From contig JAGFXI010000098.1 in the NCBI GenBank assembly GCA_017861095.1, positions 1-10,745 on the forward strand: 10,745 bases of DNA, given 5' to 3'. Source of the DNA: Deltaproteobacteria bacterium (GTDB lineage Bacteria > Desulfobacterota > Syntrophobacteria > BM002). Below are positions 1 to 6,361 of this stretch, piece after piece. How positions within the stretch are numbered: the stretch's first letter is position 1; each line of letters starts with the position of its first letter. Below the pieces are notes generated by a model. The model made no database searches. It worked only from the letters and a program-made list of their open reading frames with translations, and was not told the DNA's origin. The translations under genes and the position numbers were made by a program.

Positions 1-216
1 GCCGGCGAGCTTGATTCCGCCGCGGCTCACATACCCTTCGTCGTCCTCCACCACTTCCACCCTGGCGTCGGGGGCAACCCGCTGGGCCGCCTTCTCTGCC
101 CGCCGGCCCTCGACCGTCACCCTGCCCGCGAGGATGAGAGCCGCGGCGCGCTGGCGGCTCGCAGCCAGCCCCCGGTCCAGGAGGAGCCTATCGAGACGCG
201 ACCTTTTCGAGGTCAT
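1..216 (-). CDS. tlyA: TlyA-family rRNA 2'-O-methyltransferase, N-terminal 72 residues (gene runs off the window)
   Basis: Only the first 72 codons are in the window; the reading frame is open to base 1. The visible protein starts MTSKRSRLDRLLLDRGL and contains an S4-type RNA-binding domain (residues about 6-65), with the typical R-x-A-x-x-L-I-x-A-G-x-V core at about 23-33 and the family hallmark YVSRGGIKLAG at 62-72, where the FtsJ-like methyltransferase domain begins. TlyA proteins methylate the 2'-O of cytidines in 23S rRNA, and in some bacteria also 16S rRNA, and influence capreomycin sensitivity; the name haemolysin is historical. The start codon lies inside dxs (29-nt overlap), which suggests translational coupling as last gene of the ispA-dxs run. 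An AGGGA sits immediately next to the ATG, too close for a normal Shine-Dalgarno. The catalytic domain is outside the window, so activity and substrate range cannot be judged. Confidence 0.92.
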   Translation of the reverse strand, partial: MTSKRSRLDRLLLDRGLAASRQRAAALILAGRVTVEGRRAEKAAQRVAPDARVEVVEDDEGYVSRGGIKLAG

Positions 217-2131
217 TCCCTGGAACCATCGCCCGCGCCGCCTGGATGATTGCGGAGGCGTCGACGCCGCACAGTGAGCGCTGCACCGCCTGAGAGGCGT
301 GCTCCACGAAGCGGTCTCCTACTCCCAGACGGACCACATGCACGTGGCTGAGTCCCTGGTCGGCGACGAGCTCCAGCACGGCGCTCCCGAACCCGCCCTG
401 GAGCACATTCTCCTCCACGGTGATGAGGCGCCCCGTGTCACCCGCCACGCGGAGGATGAGCTCCCGGTCCAGGGGTTTGACGAAACGGCAGTTCACCACC
501 GCCGCCTGGATCCCCTGGGTCTCAAGGGCTGCAGCCGCTTCCACCGCCGGAGCCAACCGGTTGCCGATGGCAAGGATGGCGACGTCAGTGCCGCGGCGAA
601 CGAGCCTGCCCTTGCCGATGGGAATCATGCCGGGCTCCGCATTCATGGGCACACCCACGGCCTGCCCCCGCGGATAGCGGATGGCGATGGGTCCGTCATG
701 GGCGAGGGCGGTATTCAGCATGTCCTGGAGCTCGTTTTCATCGGCCGGCGCCATGAGGACCATGTTCGGCATGTGGCGGAGGTAAGAGAGGTCGAAGAGA
801 CCCTGGTGGGTGGCGCCATCCTCACCTACCAGACCGCTTCGATCCATGACCAGGACTACGGGAAGGTTCTGGAGGCAGACGTCGTGGAGCACCTGGTCGT
901 AGGCCCGCTGGAGAAAGGTGCTGTACACGGCCACGACCGGCCTAAACCCCTCCCTGGCCAGCCCGGCGGCAAAGGTCACGGCGTGCTGCTCGCAGATTCC
1001 CACGTCGAAGAACCGATCCGGGTAGCGGGAGGCAAAGGCGCTCAAACCGGTGCCCTCGGGCATGGCGGCGCTGACGGCGATGATCCGGTCGTCCTGTTCC
1101 GCGAGCCTGACCAGGGTGTTCCCGAAGACGTGGGTGTACGAGGGCGGCCCCTCCTTGGCGGCCGGCTCGCCGGTGCTGATGTCAAATCGTCCCAGGCCGT
1201 GGAAGCGCGAGGGATCGCATTCCGCCGGCTGATAGCCCTTCCCCTTGGTGGTGAGAACATGGACCAGCACCGGCCCTTCTAGATAGGTGACGTTGGTGAA
1301 GGTCTGGATCAGACGGTCCAGCCGGTGGCCACTAATGGGGCCGATGTAGTCGAACTTGAGCGCCTCGAAGAGCATGCCCGGGGTGAAGAAGCTCATCAGG
1401 GAGTCCTCACCCCTTCTCACGAGCTGAAGGATGTCGCGGCCAACCCCGGGAACAGAGTTGAGAAAGTTCCGGACCTCCTTCTTGAGCCGCACGGCGAACT
1501 TGCTCGTCTTCTTGCGGCTCAGGAATGAGGAGAGGGCTCCCACGTTCCGGGCGATGGACATTTCGTTGTCGTTCAGGACGACGATCAGGTCCCGTTCCAG
1601 ATCTCCAGCTTGGTTCAGCCCCTCGAAGGCCATGCCGCCGGTCATGGCGCCGTCGCCGATGACGGCAATAACCTTACCCGCCTCCTTCTTCATGGCCCTG
1701 CCCACGGCGATGCCGAGGGCGGCCGAGACCGAGGTACTGGCGTGCCCGGTGCCAAAGGCATCGTAGGGGCTCTCGCTTGGCCGGGGAAACCCGCTGATCC
1801 CGCCGTGCTGCCTGAGGGTGTGGAACGCCTCTCGTCTCCCGGTGACCAGCTTGTGGGCGTAGGATTGGTGGCCCACATCCCAGATGAGGGTGTCCCGCGG
1901 CGCATTGAAGACGTAGTGGAGGGCGAGGGTGACCTCGACGCACCCGAGGCTCGGCGCGAGGTGGCCGCCGTTCTGCGCCACCGTGCAGATGATCTCCCGT
2001 CGGATCTCCTCGGCGAGCTGGTAGAGCTCCCTGACGGAGAGGGATTTCAAATCGGCCGGACTGCTGATGCGCTGCAAAATTGGAACGTGCTCCTGATCCG
2101 ACCCTGGATTCTGACTGCCTGATTCCGTCAA
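188..2131 (-). CDS. dxs: 1-deoxy-D-xylulose-5-phosphate synthase (Dxs)
   Basis: Condenses pyruvate with glyceraldehyde 3-phosphate to DXP, the first step of the MEP isoprenoid pathway, using thiamine diphosphate; DXP also feeds thiamine and pyridoxal synthesis. The 647-residue protein shows the whole family: His57 in NGGHLAPSLG, the ThDP/Mg motif GDGAMTGG at 159-166 with LNDNEMSI at 186-193, the substrate-site stretch FLSRKK near 203, the catalytic Glu381 in VGICEQHAV, and the transketolase C-terminal domain with DRSGLVGEDGATHQG from about 430. It is longer than the roughly 620 residues of E. coli Dxs because of about 15 extra N-terminal residues. The start is TTG at 2131, chosen because AGGAG lies 7 nt upstream; the extra residues are encoded by spacer-like repeat DNA. 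An alternative start near residues 18-19 (ATT or TTG) would give a family-normal N-terminus but has a worse-spaced Shine-Dalgarno. The 3' end overlaps tlyA by 29 nt. Upstream ispA supplies the same pathway. Confidence 0.97.
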   Translation of the reverse strand: MTESGSQNPGSDQEHVPILQRISSPADLKSLSVRELYQLAEEIRREIICTVAQNGGHLAPSLGCVEVTLALHYVFNAPRDTLIWDVGHQSYAHKLVTGRREAFHTLRQHGGISGFPRPSESPYDAFGTGHASTSVSAALGIAVGRAMKKEAGKVIAVIGDGAMTGGMAFEGLNQAGDLERDLIVVLNDNEMSIARNVGALSSFLSRKKTSKFAVRLKKEVRNFLNSVPGVGRDILQLVRRGEDSLMSFFTPGMLFEALKFDYIGPISGHRLDRLIQTFTNVTYLEGPVLVHVLTTKGKGYQPAECDPSRFHGLGRFDISTGEPAAKEGPPSYTHVFGNTLVRLAEQDDRIIAVSAAMPEGTGLSAFASRYPDRFFDVGICEQHAVTFAAGLAREGFRPVVAVYSTFLQRAYDQVLHDVCLQNLPVVLVMDRSGLVGEDGATHQGLFDLSYLRHMPNMVLMAPADENELQDMLNTALAHDGPIAIRYPRGQAVGVPMNAEPGMIPIGKGRLVRRGTDVAILAIGNRLAPAVEAAAALETQGIQAAVVNCRFVKPLDRELILRVAGDTGRLITVEENVLQGGFGSAVLELVADQGLSHVHVVRLGVGDRFVEHASQAVQRSLCGVDASAIIQAARAMVPGNDLEKVASR

Positions 2132-2138
2132 CCTGTTA

Positions 2139-2143
2139 CTCCT
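2139..2143 (-). promoter_or_regulatory. Shine-Dalgarno AGGAG that decides the TTG start of dxs
   Basis: On the minus strand AGGAG is followed by 7 nt and then TTG at 2131. No in-frame ATG exists between this site and the conserved domain, so this is the best-supported start for dxs. Confidence 0.6.
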
Positions 2144-2159
2144 GTAGGAAAATGGTTAA

Positions 2160-2235
2160 AATGGGACGCAGATTTGCGCAGATCTACGCAGATCTTTCTT
2201 TCGTCACAATAGGACACGGATTCGCAACGATTCTC
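2160..2235 (+). repeat. 10-nt-unit GAT array, copy A (upstream of dxs)
   Basis: Read on the plus strand, the head AATGGGAC (2160) is followed by three GCAGAT units starting at 2168, 2178 and 2188, exactly 10 nt apart. A second head, AATAGGAC (2208), is followed by CGGAT and CGAT units 10 nt apart. The two heads are 48 nt apart. The array ends 28 nt before the dxs start codon. It belongs with the copies at 4405, 6362, 7436 and 10024. Confidence 0.85.
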
Positions 2236-2250
2236 TTCGTCTCTGTTTCT

Positions 2251-2327
2251 GCCAGTTGCCAGCTGTCTGCTGCCCCGCCGGAGGCGGGCAAGCCTCTGTC
2301 TTCTGCCCTCTATCTCCCGCCTACTGT
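2251..2327 (+). repeat. Heptanucleotide-periodic blocks overlapping the ispA stop codon
   Basis: Bases 2251-2278 read as 7-mers of GCCAGYT type. Bases 2293-2327 read as five 7-mers of pattern C-T/C-T/N-C-T/C-R-Y. The last four (2300-2327) match the 7-mers at 4675-4702 at 25 of 28 positions and in the same order. The ispA stop codon (2321-2323) is the first three bases of the last 7-mer, so the repeat begins inside the gene end. Confidence 0.7.
2271..2290. other. GC-rich hairpin downstream of ispA
   Basis: CCCGCC and GGCGGG flank a 3-nt loop, extended by TGC/GCA with one bulged G. No T-tract follows on either strand, so it is not a standard intrinsic terminator. It may stabilise the ispA mRNA 3' end or be a decayed relative of the hairpin at 4758-4793. 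Confidence 0.45.
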
Positions 2328-3214
2328 TTCCTCGCCACGATGTATCTCGCCAGGGCGCGGAGCGGCTCGGCCCGGTGGTCGAATTCAGCCAGGGCTTCCA
2401 GGGCCTTCGAGATCAACGCCCGGGCGTCCTTATCGGCCTGCTCCAGACCGACCGCCGCGGGATAGGTTGCCTTGCCCCTGGCAATATCAACGCCGGTTTT
2501 CTTTCCCAGCAACGCCGCGTCGCCCTGAATGTCAAGAAGGTCGTCCACGATCTGAAATGCAAGGCCGACGGCCCGGCCGTATCGACCGAGGCGTTCGACC
2601 TGGCCGCTGGAGCCGCCTCCGGCGAGGGCGCCCGCCTGCGTTGATGCCGCGATGAGTGCCGCGGTCTTCTTGCCGTGCATGTACCGTACCAGCGAGATAT
2701 CCGCGGTCCGGTTCTGCCAGAGCATGTCCACGACCTGGCCTCCCACCATTCCTCGATGCCCGGCGGCAACACTGAGGAGCGCAACGAGTTGGACGACCCG
2801 GTCAGCCGGAAGGCTGTGGCAGTTGCCGAGAAGGGTAAAGGCCTCGGTGAGAAGCCCATCACCCGCGAGGATAGCGATGGCCTCCCCGAACACTTTGTGA
2901 TTGGTGGGAATGCCTCGCCGCAGGTCGTCATCGTCCATGGCCGGCAGATCGTCGTGGATGAGGGAGTAGGTATGGATCATCTCGAGGGCGCAGGCCGCCG
3001 GTGTGGCATCCACCAGATCTCCGCCCACAGCCTCGGCCGCCGCCAGACAGAGGATGGGGCGGAGCCTCTTCCCGCCAGCGAAGAGACTGTAGCGCATGGC
3101 CTCGACGACCCTGGCATCCAGCCCGTCCTCGGCGGGGAGCGCAGCCTCCAGGGCCTCCTCCACCGCCAGGCGGCGGGCCTCCAGATAGGATCTCAGGTCG
3201 AACTCAGTCGCCAT
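2321..3214 (-). CDS. ispA: Farnesyl diphosphate synthase-type polyprenyl synthetase (IspA)
   Basis: Head-to-tail condensation of IPP with DMAPP and GPP, giving the C15 precursor of undecaprenyl phosphate, quinones and other isoprenoids; all-alpha trans-prenyltransferase fold, cytosolic. The protein of 297 residues (E. coli IspA has 299) shows GGKRLRP at 47-53, the first Asp-rich motif DDLPAMD at 88-94 followed by DDDLRRG, the lysine-containing HGKKTA near 180-185, and the second motif DDLLD at 224-228. Tyr83, five residues before the first Asp, plus the two-residue insertion in that motif, fits bacterial type-II FPP synthases; plant-type GGPP synthases usually lack an aromatic residue there. 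FPP is therefore the likely product (inference). I place the start at ATG 3214, with GAGGA 5 nt upstream inside xseB, rather than at an upstream in-frame start at 3262. It overlaps xseB by 11 nt, implying coupling. The last codons coincide with a heptad repeat. Confidence 0.96.
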   Translation of the reverse strand: MATEFDLRSYLEARRLAVEEALEAALPAEDGLDARVVEAMRYSLFAGGKRLRPILCLAAAEAVGGDLVDATPAACALEMIHTYSLIHDDLPAMDDDDLRRGIPTNHKVFGEAIAILAGDGLLTEAFTLLGNCHSLPADRVVQLVALLSVAAGHRGMVGGQVVDMLWQNRTADISLVRYMHGKKTAALIAASTQAGALAGGGSSGQVERLGRYGRAVGLAFQIVDDLLDIQGDAALLGKKTGVDIARGKATYPAAVGLEQADKDARALISKALEALAEFDHRAEPLRALARYIVARKQ

Positions 3215-3446
3215 CGCCGTCCTCGCTGAACGGAGCGGGCTGGAGTGCGCCGCTCTCGTCACGAACGAGCATGGCGACCTTCTGCTCGGCCTCGTCCAGC
3301 TTCTTGCTGCAGAAGCGGGCGAGACGCACCCCTTCTTCGAAGCCCTGAAGGGCCTCCTCCAGGGGAACGTCCGTTTCCTCCATCCTGGCGAGGATCTTCT
3401 CCAGTTTCTGGAGCGCCTCCTCGAAACTCTCTTTTTTCTTGGCCAT
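3204..3446 (-). CDS. xseB: Exodeoxyribonuclease VII small subunit (XseB)
   Basis: Small subunit of exonuclease VII, which with XseA degrades single-stranded DNA from both ends to oligonucleotides in the cytoplasm; several XseB copies wrap around each XseA. The 80 residues match the usual family length (E. coli 80). The sequence is the typical helical hairpin: SFEEALQKLEKILARME at about 7-23, the conserved PLEEALQGFEEGVRLAR at about 28-44, and a C-terminal helix KKLDEAEQKVAML. The tail is acidic (SEDGDGD). ATG at 3446 is preceded by AGGTGA at good spacing. It lies 49 nt after the M23 peptidase and overlaps ispA, but its partner xseA is more than 1.3 kb upstream, separated by the peptidase gene. 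Confidence 0.95.
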   Translation of the reverse strand: MAKKKESFEEALQKLEKILARMEETDVPLEEALQGFEEGVRLARFCSKKLDEAEQKVAMLVRDESGALQPAPFSEDGDGD

Positions 3447-3495
3447 AGGCGTTCACCTGTTCAAGGGTGTTGGTCTCGGCAACCCATTTGCGGCA

Positions 3496-4383
3496 TCACG
3501 TCTCCCCGCCTGTTGCCTTGAGGAGCGCAAGGGGATCCACCCGCGCACCCGCCAGGCGCACACCCCAGTGGAGGTGGGGGCCGCTGGCCCTCCCCGTCGC
3601 GCCTGCCAGGCCGATCACCGCCCCTCGCTCCACCCGCTCGCCCTTCTTCACCTTCACCTCCGAGAGGTGAAAATACATGGTGTACAGGCCGAAGCCGTGG
3701 TCGATGACGACCGCACGACCGTGAAAGAAGAAGTCCCCAACCAGGGCAATCCGGCCGCTGTTCGAGGCAAGCACCGGCTCGCCGACGGCGGCCCGCAGGT
3801 CGAGGCCGGTGTGCGGGCTTCGCTCCTCGCCGTTGATGACCCGATTCCGTCCGAAGGTCGAGAGCAGTGTTCCCGGGAGCGGCCGCAGGAATGGCTCCCG
3901 CCAGTAGCACTCAGGGCTTCGCTGTTCCCAGACGGCACTGAACCGCGCCTCCTCCTGCTTGACCCGCTTGAGGGTCTTCGCGTCCAGGGTCACCATCCGC
4001 TCCGGGAGCTGCAGGTGCTCGACGCCATAGTCCTTCGCCACCACCTGGACGGGCTCCTTCCAGAGGACCGGAGTCTGCCCCTTGGGTTGCAGGCGGACCT
4101 CGAGGGGATAGGTCCCCGGCGAGAGGCGGAGATCGATCCCGAGCAGGGCTCCCCATTCGCCGTTAGCAAGGGGAAAGAACCCCACGGGTTCTCCCTGCCA
4201 GGAACCCGCCACGGTACCGGCGGCAGGCACCCCCCGAACGAGAATGCGGGCCACCTCCCCCTGCGCCACAGGTCCCTGCGGGGGCAGGAGCTGAGGACCG
4301 CCTGTTGAACTGTCTCCCGCAACAGCAGGCGGTAACCCTATCATGCTCAGCACCAAAGCGGCGAGGAGAAAAAATGGTTGCAT
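3496..4383 (-). CDS. Exported M23-family (LytM-type) peptidoglycan metallopeptidase
   Basis: Predicted zinc endopeptidase that cleaves peptide crosslinks of peptidoglycan outside the cytoplasm. The 295 residues start with a signal-like segment (MQPFFLLAALVLSMIGLPPAVAG, split here as residues 1-13 and 14-23), followed by an all-beta N-terminal region (about 30-115) and a charged linker. The LytM domain (about 165-290) has every zinc and catalytic residue: His191 and Asp195 in SPHTGLDL, His239 in YFHL and His270/His272 in PHLHWG. It is therefore likely an active enzyme rather than an EnvC/NlpD-type activator, many of which lack these residues. The start is ATG 4383 because GGGAGGGG lies 8 nt upstream; an open frame extending to 4482 reads only through a spacer repeat. 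It sits between xseA and xseB; a functional tie to exonuclease VII is not evident, and its substrate or partner is unknown. Confidence 0.93.
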   Translation of the reverse strand: MQPFFLLAALVLSMIGLPPAVAGDSSTGGPQLLPPQGPVAQGEVARILVRGVPAAGTVAGSWQGEPVGFFPLANGEWGALLGIDLRLSPGTYPLEVRLQPKGQTPVLWKEPVQVVAKDYGVEHLQLPERMVTLDAKTLKRVKQEEARFSAVWEQRSPECYWREPFLRPLPGTLLSTFGRNRVINGEERSPHTGLDLRAAVGEPVLASNSGRIALVGDFFFHGRAVVIDHGFGLYTMYFHLSEVKVKKGERVERGAVIGLAGATGRASGPHLHWGVRLAGARVDPLALLKATGGET

Positions 4384-4391
4384 CCGAATTA

Positions 4392-4399
4392 CCCCTCCC
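4392..4399 (-). promoter_or_regulatory. Strong Shine-Dalgarno (GGGAGGGG) fixing the start of the M23 peptidase
   Basis: The purine run ends 8 nt before ATG 4383. It places the start at the beginning of the signal peptide and excludes the 33-codon upstream extension that reads through the repeat at 4405-4490. Confidence 0.65.
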
Positions 4400-4404
4400 A
4401 GTTC

Positions 4405-4490
4405 AATGGGACGCAGATTCGCGCACATCAACGCAGACTTCTCTTGGGCTTCAATAGGACACGGAATTGCATAGATGGACACAGTTTCTT
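4405..4490 (+). repeat. 10-nt-unit GAT array, copy B (upstream of M23 peptidase)
   Basis: Head AATGGGAC at 4405, three GCAGAT/GCACAT/GCAGAC units at 10-nt steps, a 10-nt linker, then head AATAGGAC at 4453 (48 nt from the first) followed by further 10-nt units. The array ends 21 nt before the peptidase start codon, just outside its Shine-Dalgarno. Confidence 0.85.
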
Positions 4491-4500
4491 CTCGTGTACC

Positions 4501-4601
4501 CTATAACAAGTAACGATTCACGATCTTTTTGCCAGCTGTGCTCTGACACCTCTCCCTTTCTCCCCTCTCTAGCCTTTCTCGATTTTCTCGCATTTCTCGC
4601 C
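4501..4601 (+). repeat. TAAC- and CAGCT-type heptads followed by a 9-nt TTTCTCG repeat
   Basis: 4501-4528 reads as 7-mers CTATAAC, AAGTAAC and two more degenerate units. 4531 onward continues as GCCAGCT-type 7-mers. At about 4575-4601 three copies of TTTCTCG plus two variable bases follow with a 9-nt period. The TAAC heptads resemble those at 7517-7551. Confidence 0.55.
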
Positions 4602-4606
4602 GCTGC

Positions 4607-4630
4607 GATGGGACACAGATTTTCTCGTAC
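4607..4630 (+). repeat. Isolated GAT-array head
   Basis: A single head ATGGGAC followed by ACAGAT, without the second head or further units. It looks like a solo remnant of the arrays at 2160, 4405, 7436 and 10024. Confidence 0.5.
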
Positions 4631-4660
4631 AACGACGGTCAACTGATGGGCCGTCAGGCC

Positions 4661-4751
4661 CTGCTGCCTTCTGCCTTCTGTCCTCTATCTCCTGCCTACT
4701 GCTTACTGCCTACCTCTGATCTCCGACTCTGCCTACTTCTGCCCTCTGTCC
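4661..4751 (+). repeat. Thirteen-unit degenerate heptad block downstream of xseA
   Basis: Bases 4661-4751 can be read as thirteen consecutive 7-mers, most of pattern CTNCTGC (for example CTTCTGC, CTACTGC), drifting at the 3' end. The four units at 4675-4702 recur in the same order at 2300-2327 beside the ispA stop codon, with three differences in 28 bases. Confidence 0.7.
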
Positions 4752-4757
4752 TCCTTG

Positions 4758-4793
4758 TCCGCCATAGTCCCGACGTGTCGGGACGAAGGCGGA
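4758..4793. other. Two-tier inverted repeat (hairpin) downstream of xseA
   Basis: Outer arms TCCGCC (4758-4763) and GGCGGA (4788-4793) and inner arms GTCCCGAC (4767-4774) and GTCGGGAC (4777-4784) are perfectly complementary, separated by a symmetric 3x3 internal loop. In RNA the inner arm would form about 7 bp with a small loop. No T-tract follows on the minus strand, so it is not a classic terminator; it could act as a REP-like element or 3'-end stabiliser 24 nt after the xseA stop. Confidence 0.6.
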
Positions 4794-4816
4794 TGCCTCC
4801 TGCCGGCTGAGCAGGC

Positions 4817-6187
4817 CTACTCGTGGACGTCGGTCACCCGGCACTCCAGCGAACCCTCGTGCAGGCGGACGCCAAGGCGGTCATCCCGCTGAACCTGCCG
4901 TACCGACCGAACCACCCGACCCTCGGGCCAGCTGGTGGTGATGCTGTACCCTCTTGCCAGCACCGCAAGTGGGCTCAGGGTCTCCAACCGAACGGCGCCT
5001 CGTTCAAGATGTTGCCGACTGCGCTCGAGAAGCCGCCAGATGAGAAAATCAAGATTCGCCAGCCCTTGCCGGAGCGAGGCGCGGAGAACCGCCACCTTCC
5101 TGGCCGGGCTGAGAAGCATCAGGGTGTCTCGCAGCCGGAGCAGCCCCTGCCGATGAGTGTCGACCAACCGTCTGAGCGCCGCCTCCAGCCGTTGACTGCT
5201 CTCGTCCAGCCGCAGGCGCGCATCGGCGAGCCGCACCGCGGGATGGCGCAACCGGCGCTCCCTGCTCTCCAGGCGCTCCCTGGCGAGGCTCAGATTCTGA
5301 CCCGTCCGTTTCTCGAGACGCCGCAACAACTCCGCCACCCGCGTCTTCAGGGACTCCTTGAGCTGCGCCACCAGCTCCGCCGCCGCCGAAGGCGTCGGCG
5401 CCCGCACATCGGCCACCAGATCCGCCAGGGTCACGTCGATCTCGTGACCCACGGCGGAGATTACCGGAATCCGAGATCGGTAGATGGCTCTCACCACCAC
5501 CTCCTCGTTGAAAGACCAGAGGTCCTCCCACGAGCCGCCCCCACGGCCGACGATGAGCACATCCACCGGGAATTCCGCGTTGAAGGCCTTGATGCCGGCC
5601 GCGATCTCCTCGGCTGAACCTTCTCCCTGCACCCGCACGGGGTAGAGGTAGATCTCCAGGTTGCTGTAACGCCTCCTCGCCACCTGGATGATGTCGCGAA
5701 TGGCCGCCCCGGTCGGCGAGGTAACGACTCCCAGCCTCTGGGTCAGAAAAGGCAGCGGTTTCTTGTGGGCCTCATCAAAGAGCCCTTCAGCGGCCAGCCT
5801 ACCCTTGAGCTGTTCGTAGGCAAGTTGGAGCGCCCCCAGACCGCGGGGCTCCATGAAGTCCACCAGGAGCTGGTACTCACCCCGGGGCTCGTAGACGGTC
5901 ACCCGGGCCTGGCAGAGAACACGGAGTCCCTCTTCGGGCCTAAACCGCAGCAGGCGCTGCTGGGTACGGAACATGACCGCCCGGATCTGGCTGGCGGCGT
6001 CTTTGAGGACGAAGTAGTAATGACCGGAGCCCGGCACCCGGAAGTTGGAGATCTCACCCTCCACCCAGACAAAGGGAAAGTGATCCTCCAGGAGCTGACG
6101 AATCCCCCGGGTGAGCTCGCTCACCGAGAACACCCGCCGCTCGCCGGCGGCATCTGGTGCCCAGGGGGTGGAGACCGAAAAATCCAT
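4817..6187 (-). CDS. xseA: Exodeoxyribonuclease VII large subunit (XseA)
   Basis: Catalytic subunit of the single-strand-specific exonuclease VII, used in DNA repair and recombination. The 456 residues equal the length of E. coli XseA. The N-terminal OB-fold (about 19-115) includes VWVEGEISNF at 40-49 and GHYYFVLKD at 55-63. The catalytic domain shows VTSPTGAAIRDI at 155-166, VGRGGGSWEDLWSFNEE at 213-229, the GHEID motif at 247-251 and RAPTPSAAAEL at 262-272. A long coiled-coil region rich in Arg, Leu and Glu (about 275-400), where XseB docks, precedes the C-terminal LARGYSI segment. I prefer ATG 6187 (weak GTGGA 6 nt upstream) over an in-frame TTG at 6211. It is separated from xseB by the M23 peptidase gene and from the peptide transporter by 281 bp of repeats, and may start its own transcription unit. 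Confidence 0.96.
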   Translation of the reverse strand: MDFSVSTPWAPDAAGERRVFSVSELTRGIRQLLEDHFPFVWVEGEISNFRVPGSGHYYFVLKDAASQIRAVMFRTQQRLLRFRPEEGLRVLCQARVTVYEPRGEYQLLVDFMEPRGLGALQLAYEQLKGRLAAEGLFDEAHKKPLPFLTQRLGVVTSPTGAAIRDIIQVARRRYSNLEIYLYPVRVQGEGSAEEIAAGIKAFNAEFPVDVLIVGRGGGSWEDLWSFNEEVVVRAIYRSRIPVISAVGHEIDVTLADLVADVRAPTPSAAAELVAQLKESLKTRVAELLRRLEKRTGQNLSLARERLESRERRLRHPAVRLADARLRLDESSQRLEAALRRLVDTHRQGLLRLRDTLMLLSPARKVAVLRASLRQGLANLDFLIWRLLERSRQHLERGAVRLETLSPLAVLARGYSITTSWPEGRVVRSVRQVQRDDRLGVRLHEGSLECRVTDVHE

Positions 6188-6291
6188 AGAGGATCCACTT
6201 TCCCGGAGCAACCGCTCACTCGCGGTTGGCTTATCCCGAGTCTGTTACGTAGCATAATTCCCTGGCAAGATCAATGAAGGCGCGGCGCGGC

Positions 6292-6330
6292 GATAGGACG
6301 CAGATGAACACGGCCTACAGACACAGATGA
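6292..6330 (+). repeat. Partial GAT array upstream of xseA, plus orientation
   Basis: Head GATAGGAC at 6292 followed by GCAGATGAAC and two degenerate 10-nt units ending in ACAGATG. It faces the full array at 6362-6445, so the two form an imperfect inverted repeat. Unlike the other arrays it lies about 100 nt from the next start codon. Confidence 0.6.
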
Positions 6331-6361
6331 AAAAATATAAAGATCAGTCGTTATGCGAAAA

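Larger units (their letters stand above)
2132..2320. other. ispA–dxs spacer made of short-period repeats
   Basis: This gap of 189 bp contains no credible gene. From the dxs side it holds the Shine-Dalgarno, a 10-nt-unit GAT array (2160-2235), a GCCAGTT/GCCAGCT heptad block (2251-2278), a GC hairpin (2271-2290) and a second heptad block (2293-2327) that runs into the ispA stop codon. Genes for IspA and Dxs are commonly adjacent or overlapping in this cluster, so a repeat-filled gap here is odd. Confidence 0.8.
4384..4816. other. xseA–M23 peptidase spacer of 433 bp, repeats and hairpin, no gene
   Basis: From the peptidase side this gap holds the Shine-Dalgarno, a GAT array (4405-4490), TAAC-type heptads (4501-4528), CAGCT-type heptads (about 4531-4572), a 9-nt TTTCTCG block (about 4575-4601), a lone GAT head (4607-4630), a long heptad block (4661-4751) and a two-tier hairpin (4758-4793) near the xseA stop. 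A 63-codon open frame at 4451-4642 on the minus strand is composed of these repeats and has no family features. Confidence 0.8.

Noticed and set aside
299..1282. Long plus-strand open frame opposite dxs
   Set aside because: It is the antisense shadow of a fully conserved dxs frame in GC-rich DNA; its translation is His/Gly/Glu-rich and shows no domain.
2160..2235. CRISPR array
   Set aside because: Units are 10 nt and contiguous, with no unique spacers of 25-45 nt, and no cas genes are present.
2271..2290. Intrinsic terminator after ispA
   Set aside because: The hairpin is good but no T-tract follows on either strand.
3215..3262. Longer IspA start at 3262
   Set aside because: ATG 3214 has a well-spaced GAGGA and gives the normal family length; the extension lies wholly in xseB.
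4384..4482. 33-codon upstream extension of the M23 peptidase
   Set aside because: It would put repeat-derived residues (for example MCANLRPIELGG) before the signal peptide; the strong Shine-Dalgarno at 4392-4399 supports ATG 4383.
4451..4642. 63-codon minus-strand open frame in the xseA–M23 spacer, and similar short frames at 6344-6620 and 7417-7731
   Set aside because: Their translations simply spell out the 10-nt, 9-nt and 7-nt repeats; no family resemblance and no Shine-Dalgarno support.
6329..6345. Sigma-70 promoter for xseA around TATATT
   Set aside because: A plausible -10 on the minus strand but no acceptable -35 at 16-18 nt; kept only as a remark.
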